From Urechis unicinctus (lineage: Eukaryota; Annelida; Polychaeta; Xenopneusta; Urechidae), in contig CM067343.1 of assembly GCA_034190875.2 (NCBI GenBank), forward strand, positions 33,283,936 through 33,347,935: 64,000 bases of DNA. Reading direction: 5' to 3'. Within the stretch, counting starts at the first letter, position 1; the number at the start of each line of letters is the position of its first letter. A program made the translations under genes and the position numbers. Below are positions 43,278-53,040 of this stretch, piece by piece. Under the pieces are notes generated by a model. That model worked only from the letters and a program-made list of their open reading frames with translations, did not search any database and was not told where the DNA came from.

Positions 43278-45592
43278 CTACAAACACACATTTATATTTA
43301 TAAATGAACATTATCACCATGCCTTAGCCATTATGGTATTTATATACTGCACCAATGAACATAAAAATGTGTAAATAATGATGCTATGTGACCACTGTTA
43401 CAGAATGCAGGATACAAGAACACCATAGACTTGCTGCCGAAAATGCCATGCTTAAGCAGCAGTTGGCCAGTGTGCATTTGAGGAAAGAGGAATTAGAGAG
43501 GGATTTGTTACAGGAAAGTTCCCCATGTGAACCTAAGACCTTTGGTTACGAATCACTCAAATGTAGCCATGTTAATGGCAGCTTCAAATTTCACACCGGT
43601 TTTAATGTGTCCCGTTTTGATAATATTTTTCAGTTTCTTGTTCCTGATGTATCTACTCCCCCTTTGTCGTACTCAAAAATAACACATGCAACACATAAAT
43701 TGACCTTACAAGACCAGGTCCTTTTGACCTTAGTTAAATTACGGCTCTCATCTGAGATGATGCACCTAGCAGAACTTTTTAATATAACGCTTCAGGATTG
43801 TGGACGTTTGTTCACTGACTGGATCAATTATATGTCTCAAAAGTTTAGTGAAATATCAATTTGGCCTCATAGGGATGTTCTTATTCAAAATATGCCTGCT
43901 CAATATGCATGTGATTTTCCCAACACCCTTGCAATTTTTGATGGAACTGAAATAAAGATACAAAGCCCAAGCTCGCTTCATACTCAAAGCCAGTGCTATT
44001 CCGATTACAAATCTAACACTACTCTTAAGGGCCTTGTAGGCATCGACCCAAGAGGTTCAATTATATTTGCTTCAATGTTATTTGCTGGTTCAATTTCTGA
44101 CAAAGAAATAACTAGGGATTGTGGATTATTGGACACCTTGTCGTCTCTATTGAAAGAGGGGAAACTCTCAAAAGGTGATGGAGTCATGGCTGATAAGGGA
44201 TTCCTAATTCAGAATGAAATTGAACATCTTGGTCTTAAGCTAAACATCCCCCCTTTTGCTTCAACATCTGGTCAGATGAGTCAAGGGATGGGGAAAGAAC
44301 CCAGATGATTGCAAAGCACAGGGTTCATGTTGAAAGAGCCATAGCAAGGGTAAAAAATTTCAAGATTTTATCAAACAAGGTTGGATTGTCTCTTTTTTCA
44401 AATGTTAACCAAATATGGGTAGTTTGTTGTATGTTGACATCATTTATGCCCTTTTTACTTGCTCAATGAGTGTATTTATCAATGTTAGTTATGTGTTGTA
44501 TGTTTTAGCTAAAGATCTGTCTCAAACAAACTTAGGCTGTTAAAAAATGTCAGTGACTTTTCTATCGTGACATTAAACTTTGAGTAAGTAAAAAATACTA
44601 TGGTACTTGCATGGTAACTAAGAAGACTTCCAACAAGCTGCGGCCCAAGTGGAGTGGGGACGGTTGTAGAATGCGTTCCCTGCACCAAATAACTAATTGG
44701 GGAGTCATTTAGGCTGCTGAGATAATCGAGATCACTCTGCGTGACTCGAATTTTCCTGAAATAAGAGATATATATTGTAATGTGTTGTTGCAATTGTAAA
44801 TGTATTAATCAGATAGGTTGAATTATCTTTGAATGAAACATGTTTTGATCAATAACTGTGGAAAGACTGCCAATGCATTTATTCGGTCATGACAACTTAA
44901 TGAATATTAAAGGCAACCTGTTATCTACAAATTTTGTAGTCATTGGTTTTCTTTTCCGTTCCGCATTCCCAGGCTTCGAGATAACCATTCTCGACACTGG
45001 TTCTGGGGCAATTTTTGTACCTCTTGGTTTGCCCCATTCCTGTCTTAGGCTAGTGCTAGACTGTTCAGCTGGAACCTCTACAAATCCCTCAAGCATCCAG
45101 TCTTCCACTGTCATGATAGTGGCTAACACATGGGCACATTTCCCTACAACCCTGCCAACAAACAATCATTACATGGGTTATTAATATCATAGAAGTATAG
45201 TAGCCAATATGTGTTTAAGTATATCTTTTATCAGATGGGGTTGAGGGAATATCAGAGGCAATTAAATTGATGCTGTTTAATCAATAGACAGTAAGCACCA
45301 AAGGCCATTAGGTTACTCACCCCGCTTTGCAACTACATGAGGCATCTAATATTCTGTGGTCATCTAGATCAATATCAATCTTGTGGGGCGACTCATTTTT
45401 CCGCTGGCTCCGATAACAGCGCGCATTGATGTTGAAGTGACCTTCAGCAGCTCTTCGGACCCTCAGTTCGTGAAGGTACTTGCCTTTGCTAAATGCCTTT
45501 GCTCGCTGCCGCTGACGAAGAGAAATTTGGTAAGGCAAAAAGGATGCTGAAAACTGTTGAGGCAATGCCGACAAACTAACGGGTATCGCCAT
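42486..45592 (-). CDS. SWIM zinc finger / YqaJ-type nuclease, four exons, apparently intact
   Basis: Transposon-borne nuclease of the PD-(D/E)XK fold, related to phage lambda exonuclease (YqaJ family). Its exact part in ISL2EU mobility is not established. Inferred exons, reading leftwards: 45592-45321, 45151-44918, 44755-44599 and 43277-42486, totalling 1455 bases and 484 residues with no stop. Residues 86-98 form a SWIM finger (Cys86, Cys88, Cys96, His98) split across intron 1. The last exon holds the nuclease core: RKKRITASNFGRF, GICNETI, an Asp in GASPDA, Glu-x-Lys in LEVKCP, and YQVQGQL. The exon 3 donor (ATA|GTATTT) is chosen by phase and is the weakest point. The gene is interleaved with the transposase on the opposite strand. 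Unlike that gene, it shows no frameshift. Confidence 0.82.
43404..44469 (+). pseudogene. Transposase exon 4: coiled coil, HTH and DDE_Tnp_4 domain, frameshifted
   Basis: Begins after acceptor CTGTTACAG. The first part is open to TGA at 44,306. A one-base loss in the GGG at 44,285-44,287 throws the frame; in the shifted frame the domain continues through MIAKHRVHVERAIARVKNF to a TGA at 44,467-44,469. The HTH segment is about 43,700-43,840. The DDE residues lie at 43,940 (Asp), 44,192 (Asp) and 44,332 (Glu), all present. The exon sits wholly inside intron 3 of the minus-strand nuclease gene. Confidence 0.88.
44599..44755 (-). CDS. Nuclease exon 3: linker region
   Basis: After acceptor TTATTTCAG the reading KIRVTQSDLDYLSSL continues in phase from exon 2. 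The left end is uncertain: ATA|GTATTT fits the phase of the YqaJ exon, but other GT sites exist. Confidence 0.55.
44918..45151 (-). CDS. Nuclease exon 2: second half of SWIM finger
   Basis: After acceptor TTGGCAG it reads VVGKCAHVLATIMTVEDW, completing CxH of the SWIM finger. It then gives a basic linker (NAERKRKPMTTKFVDNR) ending at donor ACAG|GTTGCC. Phase agrees with exons 1 and 3. Confidence 0.78.
45321..45592 (-). CDS. Nuclease exon 1: N-terminus and first half of SWIM finger
   Basis: Starts MAIPVSLSAL and ends DASCSCKAG at a consensus donor GTGAGT. It is rich in Arg/Lys (RQRQRAKAF, HELRVRRAAEG), as SWIM-finger N-termini of this family often are. It supplies the CxC half of the zinc ligand set. 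Confidence 0.8.
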
Positions 45593-46150
45593 AGTTCGCT
45601 ATTTTAACAAGATAACCTAATTCACCACAGCAATAAGATACGCGAATCAATGATGCGGCGAGGTAAATGACATAAACGACACCTCGCCCGTGGTAGCCCC
45701 CGCCTAAGGATGCTGCGTCTGCTTCCGCTGCTGCGCGTGCTTGGTTGTACATGATGCTACTTAGATGTGTATTAGAAAAGAAATTGGTCGAAGTTTGATT
45801 GAATAGATTTTTTTTATTAATTACTTGGTAACTTGAGGAGCTCATATTAGATATTTACTGTGACAAACACACCTAAGTATTTCGATTCTGACTGGTCGCG
45901 AAGCCGTGCCCGCGTGTGCGGCGTGGGACCAGCTTCTTGAAGTTCCTACACGGCCTCGGAAAAATCGCCGAAATCGCATTATGCTACGGTTTAATATGGT
46001 CTTTAATTATCTTTCACCACTAAAGCATAGTTTGTTATAAATTTCTGCCTTGTTTTTATTGTACGACACCACTTATTTCATTCACGACTGCCTCTCAAAC
46101 TTTCACAAATCTCCTATCTAAATACATGTAAGTCGACATTTTCCGCTGTA
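45593..46150. other. Transposon right subterminal region, likely nuclease promoter side
   Basis: About 560 bases between the nuclease start and the right end. No exon or recognisable promoter box is clear. By position it must hold the nuclease promoter if the gene is expressed from within the element. Confidence 0.4.
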
Positions 46151-46205
46151 GCTTGTCTCCACATAGCAACAGTAACCAAGGTGGGCGGAGCATGGGGAAA
46201 GGTCA
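46151..46205 (-). repeat. Right terminal inverted repeat (imperfect)
   Basis: GGGAAAGGTCA at the very end and GCTTGTCTCC at the inner side mirror the left end. A TAGCAACAGTAACC stretch between them partly resembles TTAGCAACAAACCC of the left end. AT follows it. Confidence 0.8.
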
Positions 46206-48810
46206 ATAATGAGTGAGAACCATTGGACGGGACCCTGCGGTGCGTGTAATACGTTGTTCCAGCGATTGCGTTTATGGAACTGTTGCCACTATTCATGTCA
46301 GAAATACGGCCCCATTTTTTAACACATGATAGTGTGCTTTATCGCAACATCACAACTGATTATGCGTCATTCATTGTCGGTCAATACAATTTTAACTAAA
46401 AGCTAACAAGATGGTCCTGGCTGGTTTGAACAGGGTTGACTATTTGTTATATGCGGGAAGGAAATCGCCCTTAAGTAAATATCACTGTTTAGTCAGAAAC
46501 GGACAGTCATGGTGCAAACTACTCCAAAGATATTACGATGGTATATATAAGAGGTTCTATTTCTGCGTGTAAGATAATAACACAATTCTAACACCTAATA
46601 CAATATAAGCCCTCTCTTCCATTTGCTGCAATAACTTTTATCGAATATATTTATCACATGACTGCTATATTAAGGACAGTTTGATTTCAACCGTAACTCA
46701 AATATATCACGAATATGACGAATTATGCTAGTCCTCGTGGCGATTGTGCAAAAATTATAATTATTACATTGCAGTGGCAATAGGATGCCTAACGCAATGC
46801 GTGGCCCATTGAGCTCGCCAGAGCTATACATTATTGACCCTTCCTCACATAGCTTAATATCAACACTTGTTTTATGAGACCTGCACATGGTGTTATTGCG
46901 CATAAACACTGCATTCATTAATTTATGTGTTTAGCCATACCGTCATACTTTAACCCAAGAGGCAAACAGTATAAAAGCCATAAAACTTGCTGAGGGCAGA
47001 TTAACGATCTCATCGGACTTGTTGCGGCTCGTTCCTTAGACCAGTTCACAGGGGACTGCTGTAGTGTTATTGACGATTCTGATTAGGATGCGATGTGTTG
47101 TAACAACACATCAGCATCATCTCTTCAATTGAAAATGCAATACTAACCCCAGAAACGTGTCTTGTGACTCAATTCAACATCAATTTGGAATATACCACGA
47201 TTTACCGACAGCATGGCAACCACCCAGCTGTAATAGAATTAAATTTGGAGGAAAGGGTAGCAGCATTAAATGACAGGTGTCAAAGCTATTGCAATATCGT
47301 CTAAATCGGTAATAAATTACTCTAACCTAGTATTCTGGTGCGTTGTGATGGTGCGGGGCGGGAGTGTCGTTGTGACAAAGAAGCATGGCGATATCCAAGA
47401 ATTAATGATGCATATGCCTCATGCTTTCCTCTTCTAGCCCATAGAACATTTCACCTGCGCAACATCGAAGACCAGGGCCTGGTGTTAACCACGCATACCG
47501 ACTCACATAGGGACACGCGCGTGAAAACAAAAACCAGACATGCCAGAAATAAACAAACAAAGAATCATATAGACATGCGACAAGAGGCAAATACCTGCCT
47601 CAGCAGTAAATTACCTAGACGGAAATAAATTGTCCGTGTAATACAATTAAGCTCTGGCGAATAATAAAGGCCTCTGTTGCAGATATATAATTTAAACGAG
47701 GTGCATGGCGCATGTTTTTAATGAGGCTTTCTCTTTTGGGAAAGATCAATAATTCTTGGTTCCAATTTCCCATGGAACAGGCCTAACTTTTGCACTAGTC
47801 TTAATTTGGTAGTACTATCACCACGTGGAACTAGATCAGTTAACTGGTCAGGGACTCGTGAGGACATTGTGAGGATAACATCATGCTCATGTGTATGTTA
47901 AATGCTGTTCAATAATTTATTCCCCTGTACAGTTTTGTTTCAGTTGGTGGCAAAGAAGGAATTGGACAGTTATATTCTTACTTGAATGATTTGATATGTC
48001 ATCATTTTAAGAAAAAAAGCCCTGTAGTCTAACTACGCCTACGATTACCTCACTATGTACAATGCTTGTATGTGCTGAGCGCATGGATTCTCATTTTAAT
48101 ACGCTTTATGTCTTGTTTTAATGATCTATAAGTTGCGGTTTAAAAATGACTTGGTACTATATCCTGTAAGTAGCTGTAGTCAGTCTAGGAAACTTAAGGC
48201 ACGAATATTTCAGCTCAATTCGTTAGTAATAAACCTTGATGTAGCCAGTGCATTAAAAAAACAAGCCCTAGCTATATAGTGTGTTGGGTGGGCATTTCTA
48301 TGTCATTATAAAATATCTTGAATTATCTTTTACACCAAAGATAATTATTGATGTGGTATAGGGACCACATTGGCGAGATCTAACTTAATCGGTTCGAAGA
48401 GTTTACTTGTGTTTTAGTACTAGTAGTCATTAGAAAACGCACATTGCAGCCACAGATATGAATGTAAGTATCACAAATCGAGCTCACATGTGCTAGGAAT
48501 ATCCTTCTATTATTTCAGCGTTCGTTATCGATAGTAATCATATCTAATGAGCATCAATAACTCAACAGATGCCCACCATACTTTTGTGTCTTGACTGTGT
48601 GGTTAGCCATGGCCGCTTATGCTCCTATTTGTGCTCTGTACTTCCGCCTCATAGGTTCATGCTCTATAACGTAAGCCAATACAAACGCCGGTTGTTGTGT
48701 ACTTTTTTAAGTGCAAATGTCTAGAATTAGCTTCCCGTCTTATGCGTTTATCCCTTATGCTGTTTTAAAGTAGCTTTGCATGGACGTATGTCCTTAAAGC
48801 AAAGCATGCA
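46206..48810. other. No gene recognised
   Basis: Short open frames only (the longest is 96 codons at 47338-47628). No domain or repeat match was seen. Confidence 0.4.
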
Positions 48811-49505
48811 CACATCCATCAATCACGTACAATCACATACAGCATCCTCCTAATAACAGCAAGGCTGTGTAGCTTCAAGGCGATTTGATAGGTGTGGTTC
48901 AGCATGCAGAGCATAGTAAGTAGACTCTAACATGATACACATTCCACGCTGTTCACAGCATATATATCGCTTCAACTCTAAGGAATGACTTACTGTGATG
49001 CTGAAATCCAAGCGATATAGATCCGTTACATTGCTACATCCACTGTTTCTATTCTTGTGAGATATGAAGAAAAGTCTTATGCTCATGCTGTTGAAACACA
49101 CCTCGATACACTTGCAGCAGAGTATTGTGTCAATTAATGGTTTGGGTAGAGATATTGCTGACATGATCACGTTTGTTTGGCCAGAACTATGACTTCAGGG
49201 AATATACAAACAGCAAAAAACACATTATGTCAACTGCATGCGACCTTCACATGAGGATTGTTTTACACCCACAGTAGTGCAATCCCGTGTTGACTATATC
49301 ACATACTATCATATGGTGCCACGAACTCCATGTGATGTATCATGCAATGTCGACCCGGCATTTCCAATGAGACCCACACCCATTACACTTTATGACAAGT
49401 GGTACATCATGCAATGAAAACATACATATTAAATTCGACATGATTGAAGCGGATTTGCCAAGAATCGACAGATTAATTGATGATTTATATTCTTTTATCA
49501 CAATA
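48811..49505 (+). repeat. Dispersed repeat family R3, copy 2
   Basis: Diverged direct copy of 24001-24875. The best conserved part is 49,190-49,500 (GCATGCGACCTTCACAT, GTACATCATGCAATGAAAACAT, ATTAATTGATGATTTATAT). Confidence 0.65.
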
Positions 49506-51357
49506 TGGGGCCGCTTATGCACACAGGTGAATATGGTTGGACTTGCCAACTAATGCACACAGGCGAAATATGCTTGTCTTTCGCCATTCAAACCGCTGCC
49601 AAACGGCAGTTATATTGTTTATGGTGTTTGTCATCACAAAAAGCAAAAGATAGTTAACACGTGCAGTTTGAGTTTCATCTAGTGACGATGATCATATGCC
49701 AGAATTAAATCGGATAAAGCAGCTCGTAGCAGTGGCAGCTTGGTGGCGCCTGCGTGTGAGGATCCAAGGCTAATGGGAATGACGTACTACTTATGTGTAG
49801 TATCCGTGAATGTGTATCATATTTTGTGTTGCTGTGCAAGTTATGATTGTTACCTTTCTATTGCTTTGACCTTGGTCTTGTGCATTGTGTTGACATATTG
49901 CAGTTAAATCAGTAAAGAGCGCTGACAATGAAGCCTAGCCATCCAAATCAATCACTCATCTTGGCGACGGTATGCCACCACGATGATGCCCAACATAGGC
50001 ACTAATGCATGGTAATTGAAGGGATAATCACAACAACCTGATCCTGACGTTCTAAATCTTATGGCATTATTTATGTAATTATGTGCCAGATGTTCATAAC
50101 TATTGCTAGGCTGTAATCCAATATTATATGCCCTGATCCACAAAGTACCGACCCTACAATGCGGTCTGATATTGTGGTCATGTTCCAGTAGGTATAGTTA
50201 AAACAAGCTGATAAAGACTTCCATTATGCAAGATAATTAAGCACGCAAACAATAAGCAATAACAACAAAGACATTGAAGACGATTGTGACACCTTGAGCA
50301 TGAAGCATCGGGTATTCTTATCATTCCCACCAACAATGCCTCCTGTGACTGCTGGATTATTATTATTATTATACCTTCATGCTATATATGCAGTGTATCG
50401 ATGACGCATAGCAGAGCAAGCTGATTCATCACATAGTGAACTGTGCGGCGTGCGCATTCGGCTTTGGCAGCTACTGAGCATCGCCGTTATTGCGGTCGAT
50501 TCAGGTTGTATATATCATGAATAGTTCAGACGTTGTTTATATTGTATTGGCGACAACTGATGCATATTACTATGCACATTGTTAATTTGTTATTCCGATA
50601 CTGCTAAGCAATATACCCCTACTAACACGCGGCATTAGGTTGTGAAACCGCCAACAGCCAATTCTAAATTTGAATCGTAGCTAACGTCACGTCTATGTGC
50701 AAGTGATCAGAGTAATGCAGACAAGAGATAATAATGGTATATCACGACATTTGCGCATTTTCTTCTGCGACATATCTTATATCATCCATTGCCATTACAG
50801 GATGCATTGACATGGTTTTAGCAGCCTGACATCCTTATCAAGCTCGTGCCAACAACCACAACCATAAAATGTCGCTTACCTGACATCCATTTATACTGTA
50901 AATTACACTGATTATCTGTACCACAGGGAGGATTCAAATCACGAACAACGTCTTCATTGAGTGCTTAAGTACCATATTAACACTTTGTGTTCATTAATAT
51001 TAGATATATATCCATCTTCATCGAGCAAATATTATTTATGCTGAGATGTTTTACTGTGTTATGCCTGTAACATTTTGCTGAATGACCATGTTTAATTTGG
51101 TTTATGATATAAACACGTCGGCGAGTGTCTAGTCCGTGCAGATGATTGCGTTTGGCGCCATTCCGACAGTAATGGTCGAATATCACTGGGCGTGCTAATA
51201 AAACATAACTAGCTTACACCATGCCTACTCTACAATGCGTTATCAGAGATACGGCGCTCGATTTACATTATGATGAGCAAGAAAACAATTCATATACTAG
51301 ATATCAATGTGGAATCGCCACACACACAACCGTACGACACAAAACATTACGCAAAAT
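49506..51357. other. No gene recognised
   Basis: Short open frames only. Confidence 0.4.
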
Positions 51358-51421
51358 ATATGTGTGTGTGTGTGTGTGTGTATGTGTGTGTGTGTGTGTA
51401 TGTGTGTGCGTGTGTGTGTGA
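51358..51421. repeat. Imperfect (TG)n microsatellite
   Basis: About 60 bases of TG with TATG and CG interruptions. It is shorter and more interrupted than the two GT tracts near the left end. Confidence 0.95.
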
Positions 51422-51944
51422 TTGTGTGCAATGATAAAAACAAATGCTTAATGCACTCTCACGAATTATGGGGTCTGCCTGATGGTCAAAATAGCCGCAA
51501 ATGTATTATCACCTGATGACGGTGTTGTTTTATGGATTCAAAGCCTTCACAGACGTTTTTGAGGGCCCTAAGTAGATTATCTGTCCAGCGGGTGTCTCTA
51601 ATTATTGTTGTCTTCAGAGGAGAAATTATCTCATGGGTACGCAATTCTATGAAGTGACCTGTGCGTAGCATCTATAATGTGGGTAGCATCTGTCCTGACC
51701 ACTTGCGCCGTTGATAAAAATAACTGGAAGCATAATTATATAATCATATTGAGCAGTTCCGTACTGAATTGCAAAATCTCACATTAACAACTCCATTATT
51801 TGACATTCTAAGGTATATGATCTCGGTGATGCTGAAATCTAAAACCGTCACTTTGACACAAAGGGTGACTTCTCGAGTTGTTGGGTAATTTTGTTGTTTT
51901 CCTCCTGAGGTATGGCTTGTGCAAATGTCATGACTGCCTTGTCA

Positions 51945-53040
51945 TCAATACGTTTTGCAAACATCAATCCCCCGTTTTTCATCCAGCTGTACCACCCAGG
52001 TGAAATCACTACATAGTTGCCCTGCTATAGCAGGTGCGTGTGCATTTCTGAAAAAAAACACACAGCTTCTTGATTGCGGCCTGACTGAGTGACTGTATGC
52101 CCTTTTCTGCGTCACTTTTCCCCACTGGAGCCGCCCTGCCGGCAAACACGTGCACGCTGTGCTTCTTTCCGACCCCTCATGAGGCCTCAGCATCTTCACT
52201 TTGCATGTTGACAAATTTTTCGCGATGGTGATGGCGATCAATGCATCATAGCCGCTCATGCCTAACCTTTTTGTAACTGTCCTGTATCCTACTTTGGCCA
52301 TGCTTATCTTCCTACCTACAAACCTTGTCGACGTGAGTATGGCAATGATTGAGAACGGAGCATTCATCAGGGTGTGTTTTTAGCAGTAATTTATTGTTGA
52401 CTCTATTTAATTGATGGCGCAGTAGACTGGTTTTGGTATGATATAACCACCGCTTGGTCCTGCCTCGTCATGAGTGTTTAGTATCGATCTGGTGTTTTAC
52501 GTGTTTGTTAAAACACACCGCCGCCGAAAAAAGTATGTTATGATAGAGTAAATTATGGCATCCACAGTGCGTCGCGCAGTTCAAATGTGCTGCCATATTT
52601 TAATCTAGACACCCCCACCCGGTCAACTTCCTCTGATGCCGCACCATTTGACCGACCTCGTATCAGTCTTACATATTTTACTATTGCTTTCAGAAGCCAA
52701 ACTTTTTTATATCTATCGAACCAAGCCGCATTCTCATTTAGTAAATAATGTCTATTTTTTGTTGTTTCGCTAAAACAACATGCAAGAGAGGCCAAGCATA
52801 AAATCTATAAAAGAATTAACAAGATATGACATTTGGAACTTACTTGACGTATTTGCTTTCTTAGCTGGATGAGGACGTAAAATATTCCAATCAGATGAAG
52901 ACATATTGATGCGGGTACGACACGTGTAGTACTGGCTTAGGTTGGTGATGACTAGAACGTCTGATTTGATGCACAAATTATTTTTCTGCTGATCTTCCAC
53001 AAGTCTCCAGTCTAAATTGCTTCCCGTTCAACAACTCCTT
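51945..53040 (-). pseudogene. Coding-like, degenerate minus-strand stretch, family unknown
   Basis: Several minus-strand segments look protein-like and follow one another. The first is 53,020-52,850 (reading ...LVEDQQKNNLCIKSDVL, ending at a donor-like GTAAGT). The second starts after an acceptor-like TGTTTTAG at about 52,768 (ETTKNRHYLLNENAAWF to a stop at 52,553). The third is 52,367-51,945, whose frame changes about 52,180 and again at a poly-T/CAG near 52,050. The middle part of the third reads KKHSVHVFAGRAAPVGKSDA. The phases do not join cleanly and I do not recognise the family. It could be a decayed gene, a mobile-element fragment, or chance in slightly GC-richer DNA. Confidence 0.25.

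Larger units (their letters stand above)
41517..44469 (+). pseudogene. THAP-HTH-DDE transposase gene, four exons, two frameshifts
   Basis: Transposase that would bind the element ends through its THAP zinc finger and cut and join DNA through a DDE (RNase H-fold) domain in the nucleus. Exons inferred from GT-AG sites and phase: 41517-41735, 42068-42197, 42368-42441 and 43404-44469, giving about 496 residues if unbroken. The order is THAP (Cys5, Cys10, Cys71, His74), a basic Pro/Lys/Arg-rich linker, a coiled coil (LAAENAMLKQQL), an HTH and a DDE domain. Catalytic acidic residues are Asp in IFDGTE (43,940), Asp in MADKGF (44,192) and Glu in HVERAI (44,332). One base is missing in exon 2 (between about 42,078 and 42,122) and one at 44,285-44,287. 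Both exon lengths are one base short of the phase needed, which supports real single-base losses. The third intron contains the antisense YqaJ exon. Confidence 0.85.
41355..46205 (+). mobile_element. ISL2EU-like DNA transposon, about 4.85 kb, two interleaved genes
   Basis: The ends are inverted: TGACCTTTCCC at the left (41,355-41,365) and GGGAAAGGTCA at the right (46,195-46,205). Each is directly flanked outside by AT (41,353-41,354 and 46,206-46,207), consistent with an AT target duplication. A second inverted match, GGAGACAAGC (41,431-41,440) with GCTTGTCTCC (46,151-46,160), lies inside. The body encodes a THAP-DDE transposase on the plus strand and a SWIM-YqaJ nuclease on the minus strand. 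A DDE transposase paired with a YqaJ-type nuclease is, as I recall, the hallmark of the ISL2EU class of eukaryotic transposons; the class call rests on that and on the AT duplication. The transposase carries two frameshifts, so this copy is not autonomous. Confidence 0.85.

Noticed and set aside
42901..43374. 157-codon plus-strand frame opposite the YqaJ exon
   Set aside because: Shadow of the minus-strand nuclease exon, which carries the recognisable catalytic motifs.
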